Assembly: GCF_927798115.1 (NCBI RefSeq)
Contig: NZ_CAKMMG010000003.1
Span: 62,001-126,000 of the forward strand
Direction: 5' to 3'
From: Paenibacillus auburnensis
GTDB lineage: Bacteria; Bacillota; Bacilli; Paenibacillales; Paenibacillaceae
Length of the DNA stretch: 64,000 nucleotides
The notes beneath the pieces are model-generated. The model was not told the DNA's origin. It was given only the letters and a program-made list of their open reading frames with translations, and made no database searches. The position numbers were made by a program, and so were the translations under genes. How positions within the stretch are numbered: position 1 is the first letter of the stretch; each line of letters starts with the position of its first letter. Shown piece by piece: positions 1-8,415 of this stretch.

Positions 1-675
1 CAATCCGATGAAAGCCATTTGGTTATTTTGATTTTGCGGATACTGCGCTGAACCGGATTGAGACACGCGAAACTGCAAGTAATACACCGCAGCAGCAATA
101 AGCGGCAAAATCATATCTGTTTTCCCCAAGCTAAACCACAGAAAATTGTGAACTGCAATCTCGGGGGTACGACGGATGGCGTAGTAAAATGCAAGGGTGA
201 CCGGCCATTGGAGAAGCATCGGTAAACACCCCATGCTTAAGGGATTAAATTGATGTTTCTGGTAGAGCTGCATCATCTCGGCTTGCTGTTGTTTTTTTGC
301 CTCGCTATTGACGTCGTTCTTATACTTCTCCTTAAGTACAGTTAGCTCCGGCTGAAGGACGGCCATCTTTTCTTTCATGTCCATTTGTTTCTTGGTTTGA
401 TTCATCATGAGCGGCATGATCGCAATTCTGATGATGAAAGTCATCAGCACGATCGATAATCCGTAGTTACCGTCAAGTGCATTCGCAAAGAATTTGATCA
501 GGATCGAAAACGGATAAATAAAAAAGTGATTAAATATTCCTGATGAATCTGCATTAATCGAGTTTGATTGGGATGCTGTTGAACACCCGCTTAGCACAAA
601 GATCGGAATAACTCCAATCAACATAATAAGAATGGGCTTGACCCATTTTTGGAGCACCAAAATCTTTTTCATCAT
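1..675 (-). CDS. yidC: YidC/Oxa1-family membrane protein insertase, 3' part outside window
   Basis: Inserts and helps fold membrane proteins, alone or with Sec. The reverse-strand frame is open from an ATG pair at 675/672 to the window edge, about 225 codons, so the C-terminus is missing. It starts MKKIL, then a hydrophobic signal ending in the lipobox LSGC (near residue 30), typical of Gram-positive YidC lipoproteins (SpoIIIJ/YqjG type). A segment IRIAIMPLMMNQTKKQM follows, then a charged cytosolic loop (KEKYKNDVNSEAKKQQ) and a membrane segment with LPMLLQWPV, all family hallmarks. GGGAGGACA precedes the start; spacing fits the second ATG (672) better. No rnpA or jag lies beside it, so this may be the accessory paralogue rather than the oriC-linked copy (inference). 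Confidence 0.93.
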   Translation of the reverse strand, partial: MMKKILVLQKWVKPILIMLIGVIPIFVLSGCSTASQSNSINADSSGIFNHFFIYPFSILIKFFANALDGNYGLSIVLMTFIIRIAIMPLMMNQTKKQMDMKEKMAVLQPELTVLKEKYKNDVNSEAKKQQQAEMMQLYQKHQFNPLSMGCLPMLLQWPVTLAFYYAIRRTPEIAVHNFLWFSLGKTDMILPLIAAAVYYLQFRVSQSGSAQYPQNQNNQMAFIGL

Positions 676-703
676 TGTCCTCCCTTATTGAAAGAATGAA
701 ATA

Positions 704-934
704 TCAATGTGGGGAAGGACCATGATTCTCTTCATCGGGTGCTTCTCTTCGTCTGGCGATACGTACGATCCACCGCTGAATGCTGCTCACTTGCGACAGT
801 CTGACAGCCACAAACCAAGTAGAACCGGCTGCAGCAATTTCATGACCCCTGTGAATCTGTTGTAAAGAAAAATAGGTGAGTGGAATTAACACTAAGGAAG
901 AGATGAGAGCGATCGAGAATGCCAATTGAACCAA
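704..934 (-). CDS. Small membrane protein upstream of yidC, function unknown
   Basis: A 76-residue protein: one or two hydrophobic segments near the N-terminus (LAFSIALISSLVLIPLTYF), an amphipathic middle (TWFVAVRLSQVSSIQRWIVRI) and a basic then acidic tail. It ends 28 bases before yidC and probably shares its transcript. The start is unclear. The coordinate given uses TTG at 934, but a good GGAGGTGA site at about 957-964 lies 9 bases before an in-frame CTG at 952, which would add MEHFFD. I do not recognise a family; a role beside the insertase is only suggested by position. Confidence 0.6.
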   Translation of the reverse strand: MVQLAFSIALISSLVLIPLTYFSLQQIHRGHEIAAAGSTWFVAVRLSQVSSIQRWIVRIARRREAPDEENHGPSPH

Positions 935-1197
935 GTCAAAAAAATGCTCCAGTCAAGTTCACCTCCGTACGAGCTGCATTTGGAAAATTTTGAATAATGA
1001 CTATACGTTAGAAAAACAGGGTGGTTTCACTAAGCTGCCTGTTACCTTATTAAAGGATCGTCAGTCTAAAACTTTATTTTCTGAGTTTATCAAGACCTAA
1101 ATTTAAGAGAATAAGATATAAATAAAGGGTGCAAAATCTTCCATGCGATAAGCCAGGCTGTTTGGAGAAAGTTTATTTGATATAAGATAGGTTCTTG

Positions 1198-1455
1198 TCA
1201 TCCGCTGTACCGATCCAGCCAGTCCCGCTGCCACGCCTCGAAGGACTTGCCACTTCTACTCTGCAGCGGCTTGCCACTGGGGAGCGAGAACATGCCGTCC
1301 CCGTTTAAATCTACAACCGTTACGGTGCCGCCGATCGGCTTGCCGTCAAGTAATAAACACCAAGGCAATAAATTCCCCCTCCATCGCTAGGCTTCCAATC
1401 GCCTTAAATCGTTCTACCTCTATGGTTTTGCCTATAATCGGCTGGATCAATGTCT
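1198..1455 (-). pseudogene. Decayed gene fragment, unrecognised
   Basis: Reverse-strand sequence is coding-like but broken. One frame (about 1360-1455) reads KTIEVERFKAIGSLAMEGEF and hits a stop after FIALVFIT. A second frame picks up near 1352 with DGKPIGGTVTVVDLNGDGMF and runs to SFEAWQRDWLDRYSG and a stop at 1198. One small indel near 1352 would join them. No start codon with a ribosome site was found, and further upstream (to about 1560) several stops interrupt. The family is not recognised. The 958-1197 stretch next to it holds nothing I can support. Confidence 0.45.
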
Positions 1456-1570
1456 TCCATTAGTCACCATTCGACCATATCTGGCATACGGGTCAGCACT
1501 TCCCGATGCGACTGTCGAAAATCCTCTCTACCGCTGGATATTCCTAGAATCTTCGATCAATGAAATGTTG

Positions 1571-1597
1571 AATAACCGCCCCGTAAAGGGGCGGTTA
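1571..1597 (-). terminator. Intrinsic terminator after the 1601-2278 gene
   Basis: An 11-bp stem, ATAACCGCCCC paired with GGGGCGGTTAT around a 5-base loop, sits directly after the TAA of the reverse-strand gene. The T tract on that side is weak, so termination efficiency is uncertain. Confidence 0.65.
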
Positions 1598-1600
1598 TCT

Positions 1601-2278
1601 TTAATCTTGCATGAATGCTTCTAACGGCTCCAGAGTCGAGAACGTCTTCTTTGCATCCTTCTTCCGTTGCTCATCGTAGAGTTTAGTCAACTCCACGAAT
1701 GATTTAGCTTCAATCTTCCTATACCCCGACTTGGTGTATCTGTTAATGTACGTCTTTTGTCCTTCCTCTTCAACCCACTCGTAAACAACGTCATATAGGT
1801 TCCTCAGATTCTTCAAATGAAGTGCCCGGCACAATACTGCATAGTGTTCTTTAATGGCTTCATCGCATTCCTCCACAATCTTCTCGTATGGGCAGCCAAC
1901 TCGCATCAGAATCTCAAAGGCCCGTTCATCGCCGTATCTCAAGAGAAATTCCTTCAACGAAACCAGAGCATATAGCGTTATTTGTTCCTTGTCATTCGGA
2001 TTCTTGTATTCATAACAACCTACAACCAAATTGCGATCAGTCAATTCCTCCTTACTGAATTGCATTTTGAACAAATACTCGAGTGACTTCTGCTTCATAA
2101 CGGTTTCCAACATCTGTTCTTTATCAATCTTGATGCCCGTTGTCACCCAGGGAAACGGTAGTTGGCCGTTACTTTCATGCGATATGCTACCCCTAACATT
2201 CAAAATCGGCAGACCTGCAGCACTTGCGTACGACCTGTTATATCCTTCGGCCGCGAATATTTCCTGTTCTTCTTGCAT
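1601..2278 (-). CDS. Hypothetical protein, 225 aa, unrecognised
   Basis: Soluble, charged protein without signal peptide or membrane segments. It starts MQEEQEIFAAEGYNRSYASA, has a lysine- and glutamate-rich centre and ends KTFSTLEPLEAFMQD. I recognise no domain. The ATG at 2278 is chosen because GGGAGGG lies about 9 bases upstream; an in-frame ATG at 2305 lacks a site. The same frame stays open upstream to about 2425 with coding-like residues (VELQARTQYEGALESSEE, then GDSLRRQLPALRAEW). The present gene may therefore be the 3' part of a larger gene that lost its own start, or follow a decayed neighbour. A hairpin closes it. Confidence 0.6.
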   Translation of the reverse strand: MQEEQEIFAAEGYNRSYASAAGLPILNVRGSISHESNGQLPFPWVTTGIKIDKEQMLETVMKQKSLEYLFKMQFSKEELTDRNLVVGCYEYKNPNDKEQITLYALVSLKEFLLRYGDERAFEILMRVGCPYEKIVEECDEAIKEHYAVLCRALHLKNLRNLYDVVYEWVEEEGQKTYINRYTKSGYRKIEAKSFVELTKLYDEQRKKDAKKTFSTLEPLEAFMQD

Positions 2279-2776
2279 GTGTCCTGTCCCTCCCTTTAGT
2301 ATCATATTCCATTCGGCGCGTAGTGCCGGCAGTTGTCTGCGAAGTGAATCTCCGCTTACTTCTTCGCTCGATTCCAGCGCACCTTCATACTGTGTTCTGG
2401 CTTGTAGTTCTACCGCGTTCCTGCCCTACTGACCTGCAAATGCTTCAGATACACACGGTTAATACTTTGCCGCTTCCGACTCCTTTCAATTAAAGCAGTC
2501 GATTCTAGAACAACCTCCATTTATGACAATTAAAGAATTACCCTTGGTATTTAGGTCTAGGGAAGAGTTTCATATTATTCAGTTACCCTGCCAATTAGCA
2601 CAAGCCTTTCCCCCTATTAACCAATATTAACATAGGTTTATTCGGTAATTACCAGCATTATCCTGCTCGTTGGCCTAATGAATCATCATCAGTCTAACAC
2701 TCCATTTCCTCAAACTTTTTTTCTTTTGATATAAGTCCCCTCCGCCACTTTTCCGTTAAGTTTAACTTTAATCCAG
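2279..2776. other. Gene-poor spacer with possible coding remnant
   Basis: Reverse strand 2306-2425 is an open, coding-like frame continuous with the downstream gene. Before it, another frame reads NRVYLKHLQVSRAGTR, suggesting a frameshifted remnant near 2420. From about 2520 to 2776 I see A/T-rich DNA with no supported gene. Confidence 0.35.
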
Positions 2777-2820
2777 TAAAAAAGCCCCGCCATTTCTGAT
2801 AACCAGAAATGACAGGGCTG
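2777..2820 (-). terminator. Strong intrinsic terminator of the GH3 gene
   Basis: Read leftward: a long stem (CAGCCCTGTCATTTCTGG pairing with CAGAAATGGCGGGGCT, a few mismatches) followed by TTTTTT. It sits 32 bases after the GH3 stop codon. Confidence 0.85.
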
Positions 2821-2852
2821 TACATGTTCCATTCATACTTCGCAGCCAGGAT

Positions 2853-5675
2853 TTACAGCGTAAACTGGAAACGGCTGAGCAATACTTCGCCTGCAAAGAG
2901 CAGGAATACATCGGTGGTTCCGGCATCGACTCCGGCTATAGCCGACAGCTGCTGCCATTCTTGAAGCCCTCCGCCTGCCGGAACCTCCAGGGTTGCCGCA
3001 AGCTTACCTGTCGGACTGCCGGTTCTGACCTCAATACTGCCGCCGCTCACAGACGAGACAAGCGCCTCGAAAGCTGCCGCTCCGTCAGCAAACTGCACAT
3101 TATTGAAAGCGATCCAGGCTCCGTCCTGAACCGGATGAACCGAAGCACCGCCTGCCTTGCACTCATCCAGATAGACGCCTTCATAATCGTCGTAATTCTC
3201 TGCTTTGGTTGCAGTATAGAGATTGCGGGCCGGTACCGTATCGCCGTGCACTCTAATCTTGGCGGACAGCTGGATGTCACCGGAGGAGCGGCCAACTAAA
3301 ATGTTATATTCTCCGTCTTCCACACAGTATTGTTCACGGGTTACATCCCAGAACGCCAGTTCAGCTACCGGCAGGGAGAACGTCACGGTCTGCGATTCAC
3401 CGGCGCCCAGACGGATTTTCTCAAAGCCCTTCAGCTGCTTGATCGGACGTTTGATCCGGGTGGACAAGGACTGCACATACAGCTGAACAACTTCATCGCC
3501 TTCTACACTGCCGCTGTTCTCAAGCTCCACGCTCAGGCTGATGGTATCGTCCTGCTGGAGTTCTTCCGCCGCAAGCGACAGTTTCTTATAAGCCACCTGT
3601 GCATAGCTCAGGCCGTGGCCGAACGGATACAACGGTTCACCGTCAAAGTACATGTACGTTCTTTTGCCTTTGATAATATCGTAGTCCATCAGCGGAGGAA
3701 GCTGGTCCACCAAACGGTACCAGGTCATATTCAGCTTGCCGGACGGGCTGTAGCCGCCGAACAGCACTTCGGCCACAGCGTTGCCCAGCTCTTGACCGCT
3801 GTGGGAAGTATACAGTACCGCCGGGATATGCTCATCGATCCAAGTGGAGGTAATCGGGTAGCTGCCGACAATTACGACAACCGTGTTCGGATTGGCTGCA
3901 TAGACAGCCTTTACCAGATTCTCCTGCTCTTCCGGCAACACGATATCCGGTCTGTCGATTTCTTCCTTGCCGTTCAGCAGCGGATGGTTTCCGACGAATA
4001 CGACGGCAACCTCGGCAGCCTTCGCCGCTTCAACCGCAGCTTCCACACCATTCACAACGATGTTTTTGCGGAACGTGTGCGCCTTAGCATCGTCCTCCGG
4101 CTCACCGGCACGGAGCGTACCGTCTTCTGAGACGGAGACCGGCTTGTCATTCCAGGTCCGCAAGCTTACCGTTCCGTCTTTTTCCGGCACAAGGTTCATC
4201 GATTCCTTCACATACCAGCCGTAGATTTCATCAGCGGAGGCTGTTAGTGTCCCCTCATCGTTCAGGGTTACATATTGCCCGCGGCTTGTCGCTTCAAGCG
4301 TATGGGCAGTCCAGCCCCAGGCGGTATGGCGGAACAATTCCCCGCGCTCCGGCACATCATGCAGCACAGCGAGTCTGCCGTCTTCTCCAGTCATTCCTAC
4401 AGCTTGGCCGCTGGCTGCTGAAGTCAGAATAATCCGGTCATCACCGCTTTCAAATGTCACCTGCTTGCCGGCCAGCTTCTTGGTTACCCCCTGCAGCGGA
4501 GTGACCCCATAGGCCAACGTGCCGGAATACCAGTCTCTGAAGGCTTCGTCTCCGAGCGGCCCGATTACAGCTACTTTGGACAGCTCCTGCGGGTTCAGCG
4601 GAAGTGCAGCCTTCTCATTCTTGAGCAGCACGATGGATTGCTTGGCCGCTTCGAGCGACAGCTCGCTATGTTCTGTGCAGAGAATGACAGAGTCGTCGAT
4701 AGATGCATAAGGATTGCCTTCCTCGGGATCGAATTCACCTAGACGGAACCGAACACGGAATGTATTGAATAGCGCGCGGTCCAGATCTGCCTCCGCCAGC
4801 AGTCCTTCGTCCAGCGCTTCATGAATTACTTTGATCGTTTCAGCCGTTTCTTCAGTCACGCTGTCGATCCCGTTTTTGATAGATTCCGCCATGGACTGGG
4901 CAAAGGACTCGTAATATTTATGGTCCTTCACAATCCCGAACAAATCGCCGGCATCACTTACTATAAATCCGTCCATTTCCCATTCGCCCTTCACCACATC
5001 CATAACCGCTGGATGCAGGATCACCGGCACTCCGTTGACCGAATTGTAGGCGGTCATCATCGACTGGGCGCCGCCTTCCTTGAAGGCAGGCTTAAAGGCT
5101 TCCAGATAATATTCACGCATATTGCGCGGATCAATGCTGGAGGAGTCCACACCGCGGTTAATTTCGTTGTTGTTGCCAAGGAAATGCTTCAGCGTTGCTA
5201 CCGCTTTCAAGTATACCGGATGATCTCCTTGAATTCCCTGCACCAGCGAGGTGCTGAGACGTCCGGTCAGTTCCGGGTCTTCTCCGTAAGCTTCTTCGGT
5301 ACGGCCCCAGCGCGGATCGCGTTCCATATCCACTGTCGGCGCCCAGAGGGTCAGTCCGTTGACCGTCGGATTTTTTTTATAGAAGGCTCTGGCTTCGTCG
5401 CCGATGGCGGAACCGATCTGCTTCATCAGCTCCGGGTTCCAGGTGCAGGCCAGGCCGCTCGGCTGCGGGAATGAGGTTGCTTTGCCCAGCCAGGAGATGC
5501 CGTGCGCTCCTTCCGTACCATGCTTATAGGCGCCTACGCCCAAACGCTCAATGGCCGCTTGATACTGCGGCATCAGACTTACTTTCTCATCCAAAGTCAA
5601 TCTCGACAGCAAATCCTGCACACGCTCATTTAGCGGCAAGTCGGTCTGCTGAAAAGGATATGTAGCGGTTTCCAT
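2853..5675 (-). CDS. Glycoside hydrolase family 3 beta-glycosidase with inserted domain and C-terminal CBM6-like domain
   Basis: A 940-aa retaining exo-beta-glycosidase (beta-glucosidase or beta-xylosidase type) that releases terminal sugars from oligosaccharides. No signal peptide is present, so it is cytosolic. The GH3 barrel has RDPRWGRTEEAYGEDP (about 119-134), KH at 163-164 and the nucleophile in VSDAGD (D241). The second GH3 domain holds a roughly 110-residue insertion near 410-520 that resembles a fascin-like beta-trefoil (inference). It continues with NHPLLNGKEEIDRPD, an FnIII-like domain ending near 800, and a CBM6-like tail (AENYDDYEGVYLDE onward). A GGAG site precedes the ATG. A full cre match lies just upstream and the AraC regulator follows the same strand behind it. 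Substrate cannot be fixed from sequence. Confidence 0.93.
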   Translation of the reverse strand: METATYPFQQTDLPLNERVQDLLSRLTLDEKVSLMPQYQAAIERLGVGAYKHGTEGAHGISWLGKATSFPQPSGLACTWNPELMKQIGSAIGDEARAFYKKNPTVNGLTLWAPTVDMERDPRWGRTEEAYGEDPELTGRLSTSLVQGIQGDHPVYLKAVATLKHFLGNNNEINRGVDSSSIDPRNMREYYLEAFKPAFKEGGAQSMMTAYNSVNGVPVILHPAVMDVVKGEWEMDGFIVSDAGDLFGIVKDHKYYESFAQSMAESIKNGIDSVTEETAETIKVIHEALDEGLLAEADLDRALFNTFRVRFRLGEFDPEEGNPYASIDDSVILCTEHSELSLEAAKQSIVLLKNEKAALPLNPQELSKVAVIGPLGDEAFRDWYSGTLAYGVTPLQGVTKKLAGKQVTFESGDDRIILTSAASGQAVGMTGEDGRLAVLHDVPERGELFRHTAWGWTAHTLEATSRGQYVTLNDEGTLTASADEIYGWYVKESMNLVPEKDGTVSLRTWNDKPVSVSEDGTLRAGEPEDDAKAHTFRKNIVVNGVEAAVEAAKAAEVAVVFVGNHPLLNGKEEIDRPDIVLPEEQENLVKAVYAANPNTVVVIVGSYPITSTWIDEHIPAVLYTSHSGQELGNAVAEVLFGGYSPSGKLNMTWYRLVDQLPPLMDYDIIKGKRTYMYFDGEPLYPFGHGLSYAQVAYKKLSLAAEELQQDDTISLSVELENSGSVEGDEVVQLYVQSLSTRIKRPIKQLKGFEKIRLGAGESQTVTFSLPVAELAFWDVTREQYCVEDGEYNILVGRSSGDIQLSAKIRVHGDTVPARNLYTATKAENYDDYEGVYLDECKAGGASVHPVQDGAWIAFNNVQFADGAAAFEALVSSVSGGSIEVRTGSPTGKLAATLEVPAGGGLQEWQQLSAIAGVDAGTTDVFLLFAGEVLLSRFQFTL

Positions 5676-5699
5676 TCATAGTCACTCCTTCGGTCTATA

Positions 5700-5745
5700 T
5701 GATAACGGTTTCATCCTATTTCATCATAAAAGATAACCGCTTTCA
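5700..5745 (-). promoter_or_regulatory. cre site and repeated element upstream of GH3 gene
   Basis: On the reverse strand TGAAACCGTTATCA (5700-5713) fits the catabolite-responsive consensus TGWAANCGNTNWCA at every position. A near copy, TGAAAGCGGTTATC (5732-5745), lies 31 bp away in the same direction, about three helical turns. CcpA is the obvious candidate for the first. The pair could also bind a local regulator such as the neighbouring AraC protein. Confidence 0.6.
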
Positions 5746-5791
5746 GAAACACCAGAACAATTGACATAAAAATCAGTGCAAAATTAGAGAT

Positions 5792-6733
5792 TTATTCTTC
5801 CGTTTTGAGGAACTTCAGAGCATCGAGGGACAGGCCGGTCAGCTTAATTTCTTTTCCGCTCGTAATGACGTAGTCGCCCTCCGGTTCGCTCTCCAGCAGA
5901 CGGCTGCGGATTTCTTTGGGTGACATCCCGTATCTCGCCTTGAATACCTTGTGAAAATACGAATAAGTCCCGAATCCGCAATTGCCGGCAATACTCTCCA
6001 GACTTAAATCCGTATAGCGGATGCGCTCCATGGCGTTGGACAGACGAATTTCCTGGGTGTATTGGATAATGGTGTAGCCGGTCTTCTCTTTGAATAGATG
6101 AACCGCCCGCGAGACGCTCAGCCCGGCGAATTTCGCGACATCCTCAACCCGGAGCGGCAGCAGCGCATTCTCATTAATATACCGCTTCATCCGCATGATC
6201 AGCTCATTAGAGCGCCCGGGGGTGTCCTGCCGGGAAAGTGCTTCAACCGGCAGGCGGTCAAGCGATAAGCAGAGTGCGCAGAGCAGATGGCGGATCAGCT
6301 CGGGATTCTGCTGCACAATCCGGTGCTGCTCAAGGCCGAGCTGCTGCCATAATGACAGCATCCCGGCATCCAGATGGATCCGCTGCTGTGTCTGCCGCGG
6401 CTGGGCAGCCCACCAGGACTCGATCCACGAACCTTCACAGAGCAGGTAATAATCGCCGCTTTCAATCTTCCCGTCAATCTCCTCAACAGACAGATAATAC
6501 GGATCTCCGGGACGGTAAATGAGCAAATCTCCCGGCTCGATCAGGCACATTTTTCCGTCAACGAGCGCCCGGCAGCTCCCCACCACCTGCAACCGGAACA
6601 GAAAAAACGGCGGCGGCCTAAAGGTCGATTTGAATGGAAGTGTATGAAAGGAATACGCGCAGGCATGCAGCCTCAAGTCCACAATTGTCACCTTCCCAGC
6701 CAAATAGTAGAGGTTTGTAATCAGATAAAACAT
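5792..6733 (-). CDS. AraC-family transcriptional regulator
   Basis: A 313-aa sugar-responsive type regulator. The N-terminal half is an AraC-type cupin-like sensor (PPPFFLFRLQVVGSCRALVD, then IEPGDLLIYRPGDPYYL). The C-terminal half has two helix-turn-helix motifs: LRVEDVAKFAGLSVSRAVHL and the signature SYFHKVFKARYGMSPKEIR. It is divergent from the sugar exporter gene, 83 bp apart, and lies behind the GH3 gene's promoter, so it may control either or both. No clear ribosome site precedes ATG 6733; a GTG at 6682 has AAGGTGA before it and would remove 17 residues. Confidence 0.88.
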   Translation of the reverse strand: MFYLITNLYYLAGKVTIVDLRLHACAYSFHTLPFKSTFRPPPFFLFRLQVVGSCRALVDGKMCLIEPGDLLIYRPGDPYYLSVEEIDGKIESGDYYLLCEGSWIESWWAAQPRQTQQRIHLDAGMLSLWQQLGLEQHRIVQQNPELIRHLLCALCLSLDRLPVEALSRQDTPGRSNELIMRMKRYINENALLPLRVEDVAKFAGLSVSRAVHLFKEKTGYTIIQYTQEIRLSNAMERIRYTDLSLESIAGNCGFGTYSYFHKVFKARYGMSPKEIRSRLLESEPEGDYVITSGKEIKLTGLSLDALKFLKTEE

Positions 6734-6816
6734 TCACTAATCTTAAGTAAATCACTATACTATAACCAAATCAAAGAGAATACCGCAAAGAATTCCGAAG
6801 GAGACTATTTACATCA

Positions 6817-8022
6817 ATGTCAATTCGCATCCGCCAGCTTTTCAGCATTCCAGGCTATACCACGTTTATGATTTGCATGATCCTGCAGGGGATGGGCATT
6901 TCCATCAGCTCACCGTTTCTGGCTGTCTACTTCACCACTAAGTTAGGGGTATCCGCCGGTGTTTTCGGCATTTTCACCGCCATCACTCTGATCAGCGGCG
7001 TCTGGGTCAGCTCGCTCATTGCCGGGCGTTCTGACACCGGTATGAACCGGAAGACCCTCATGGTTACGGCTATGTTTTTTAACGCTCTGGCTTTTTCCGG
7101 GTATTTATTTATCCATGAATTTTATCTGCTGCTGATCTACATGACTATTTTCACAGCAGCCGGTGCATCCGCCATGCCGCAATTGTTCGCCAGTGCGCGG
7201 GAAGCGGTCAATGCCAGCCGCAGCACCGATCATGCTTTTGCCAATTCTACGCTCCGTTCCATGTTCTCCCTGGGCTTCATCACCGGCCCGCTCATCGGCG
7301 CGGTTCTGCTCAGCCGTTTCGGATTTCAGGGTATCTTCACCGGAACCACTCTGATTTTTGTCATCAACGCAGCACTGATGCTTCTCTTCGTGAAACGGCC
7401 GGCACCGGCAGCTGCAGGCTCTGTACGCGCCAAGCCCAAGCTGCAGCTTAAGCTGCATCAGAATCCGCGGGTTCTTATTCCGTTTCTTGTATTGACGCTG
7501 CTCTATTCCGGACATTGGCTGAACAACCTGAATATCTCACTGTTTATTATTAACACTTTAGGCGGCAGTACAGAGAATGTAGCCTCGGTATCCAGTATAT
7601 GCGCCTTGCTGGAGATCCCCTTCATGCTTGTACTCGGCGTTCTGTCAGCTAAATATTCCAACCGTCTGCTGATGATCTGGGGAGTTGTTCTCGGTGGAGC
7701 CTATTATGTACTGGTGCTGTCTTCAACTGAACTGTGGCAGATTATCGCCGGGCAGGTGCTGCTGGCTTTCTTCGTAGCTGTAATTTCGGCGATCGGGATC
7801 AGCTATATTCAGGATCTGCTGCCGGATCTGCCCGGCTATGCCTCCACTCTCTATACCAACGCTACAACGCTCGGCAGACTGTTCGGAAGCCTCGCGGGCG
7901 GAGCTGCAGCGCAGTGGGTCGGCTACCGTCATGCCTACTGGGCTTGTCTGCTGCTCGTGGTCATCTCCTTTGGCCTCTTGGCACTTCCCCAGCGCTTGCC
8001 GGGACGGCAAGCCGCGGATTGA
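6817..8022 (+). CDS. MFS sugar efflux transporter, SetA/SetB-like
   Basis: A 401-aa major-facilitator protein with 12 predicted hydrophobic segments. It resembles the sugar efflux (Set) family, which expels excess or non-metabolisable sugars and glycosides. Features are the opening GYTTFMICMILQGMGISISS, the loop GRSDTGMNRK between helices 2 and 3, and SLGFITGPLIGAVLLSRFGF near helix 5. GAAGGAG lies 13 bases before the ATG. The divergent AraC gene shares the upstream region. The receiver-protein gene begins 30 bp downstream and may be co-transcribed. Substrate is unknown; the assignment to Set rather than another MFS family is from overall resemblance. Confidence 0.8.
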   Translation: MSIRIRQLFSIPGYTTFMICMILQGMGISISSPFLAVYFTTKLGVSAGVFGIFTAITLISGVWVSSLIAGRSDTGMNRKTLMVTAMFFNALAFSGYLFIHEFYLLLIYMTIFTAAGASAMPQLFASAREAVNASRSTDHAFANSTLRSMFSLGFITGPLIGAVLLSRFGFQGIFTGTTLIFVINAALMLLFVKRPAPAAAGSVRAKPKLQLKLHQNPRVLIPFLVLTLLYSGHWLNNLNISLFIINTLGGSTENVASVSSICALLEIPFMLVLGVLSAKYSNRLLMIWGVVLGGAYYVLVLSSTELWQIIAGQVLLAFFVAVISAIGISYIQDLLPDLPGYASTLYTNATTLGRLFGSLAGGAAAQWVGYRHAYWACLLLVVISFGLLALPQRLPGRQAAD

Positions 8023-8051
8023 CGGCCTATCCAGACAGGAGGAACTTTATT

Positions 8052-8402
8052 ATGAAAATCATACTTATCGACGATAAAGCGCATGTGCGCGATTCATTGA
8101 AGCCGGTGCTGAAGAAGCTGTCGTTTAAAAATGAAGACATCCTGGAGGCCAATTGTGATCAGGGGGCGATCCAGCTGATCGCAGCGCATGAACCGGATAT
8201 TATTGTGACCGACGCCAAGCTGCTGCTGCTCAGTGAGTCCCTGCTCCCGGACGAAACTTACCCTAACAGCAGAATCATTGTTACCAGCAGCCATGCCTTT
8301 GTACTGGATGCGTTTAGCCGGGGCGGGATGGATTCTCTCCTGAAGCCCATTGACACAGGTGAACTGGAGAATGTCCTGCTGCGGGTGTCAGCCGCCGGAT
8401 AG
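8052..8402 (+). CDS. Stand-alone receiver-domain protein
   Basis: A 116-aa protein that is only a response-regulator receiver. All phosphorylation residues are present: acidic pair D7-D8 (LIDDKA), phospho-acceptor D54 (VTDAKL), T78/S79 (VTSS) and K98 (LLKPID). No output domain follows. It resembles the YesN-type receivers of Paenibacillus AraC regulators but ends where the linker would start. The start ATG at 8052 has AGGAGGA 9 bases upstream; a longer open frame back to 7734 overlaps the exporter and is not believed. It converges with the LuxR giant at a 13-bp gap. It may act as a phosphate shuttle or a protein-binding regulator. Confidence 0.82.
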   Translation: MKIILIDDKAHVRDSLKPVLKKLSFKNEDILEANCDQGAIQLIAAHEPDIIVTDAKLLLLSESLLPDETYPNSRIIVTSSHAFVLDAFSRGGMDSLLKPIDTGELENVLLRVSAAG

Positions 8403-8415
8403 GCGAAGCTATCGG

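Noticed and set aside
3330..4130. 266-aa frame antisense to the GH3 gene
   Set aside because: Lies inside a clearly coding gene on the other strand; composition looks like a mirror frame and there is no ribosome site.
7734..8051. Long N-terminal extension of the receiver protein
   Set aside because: Overlaps the MFS gene in another frame; ATG 8052 has a good ribosome site and starts the receiver fold exactly.
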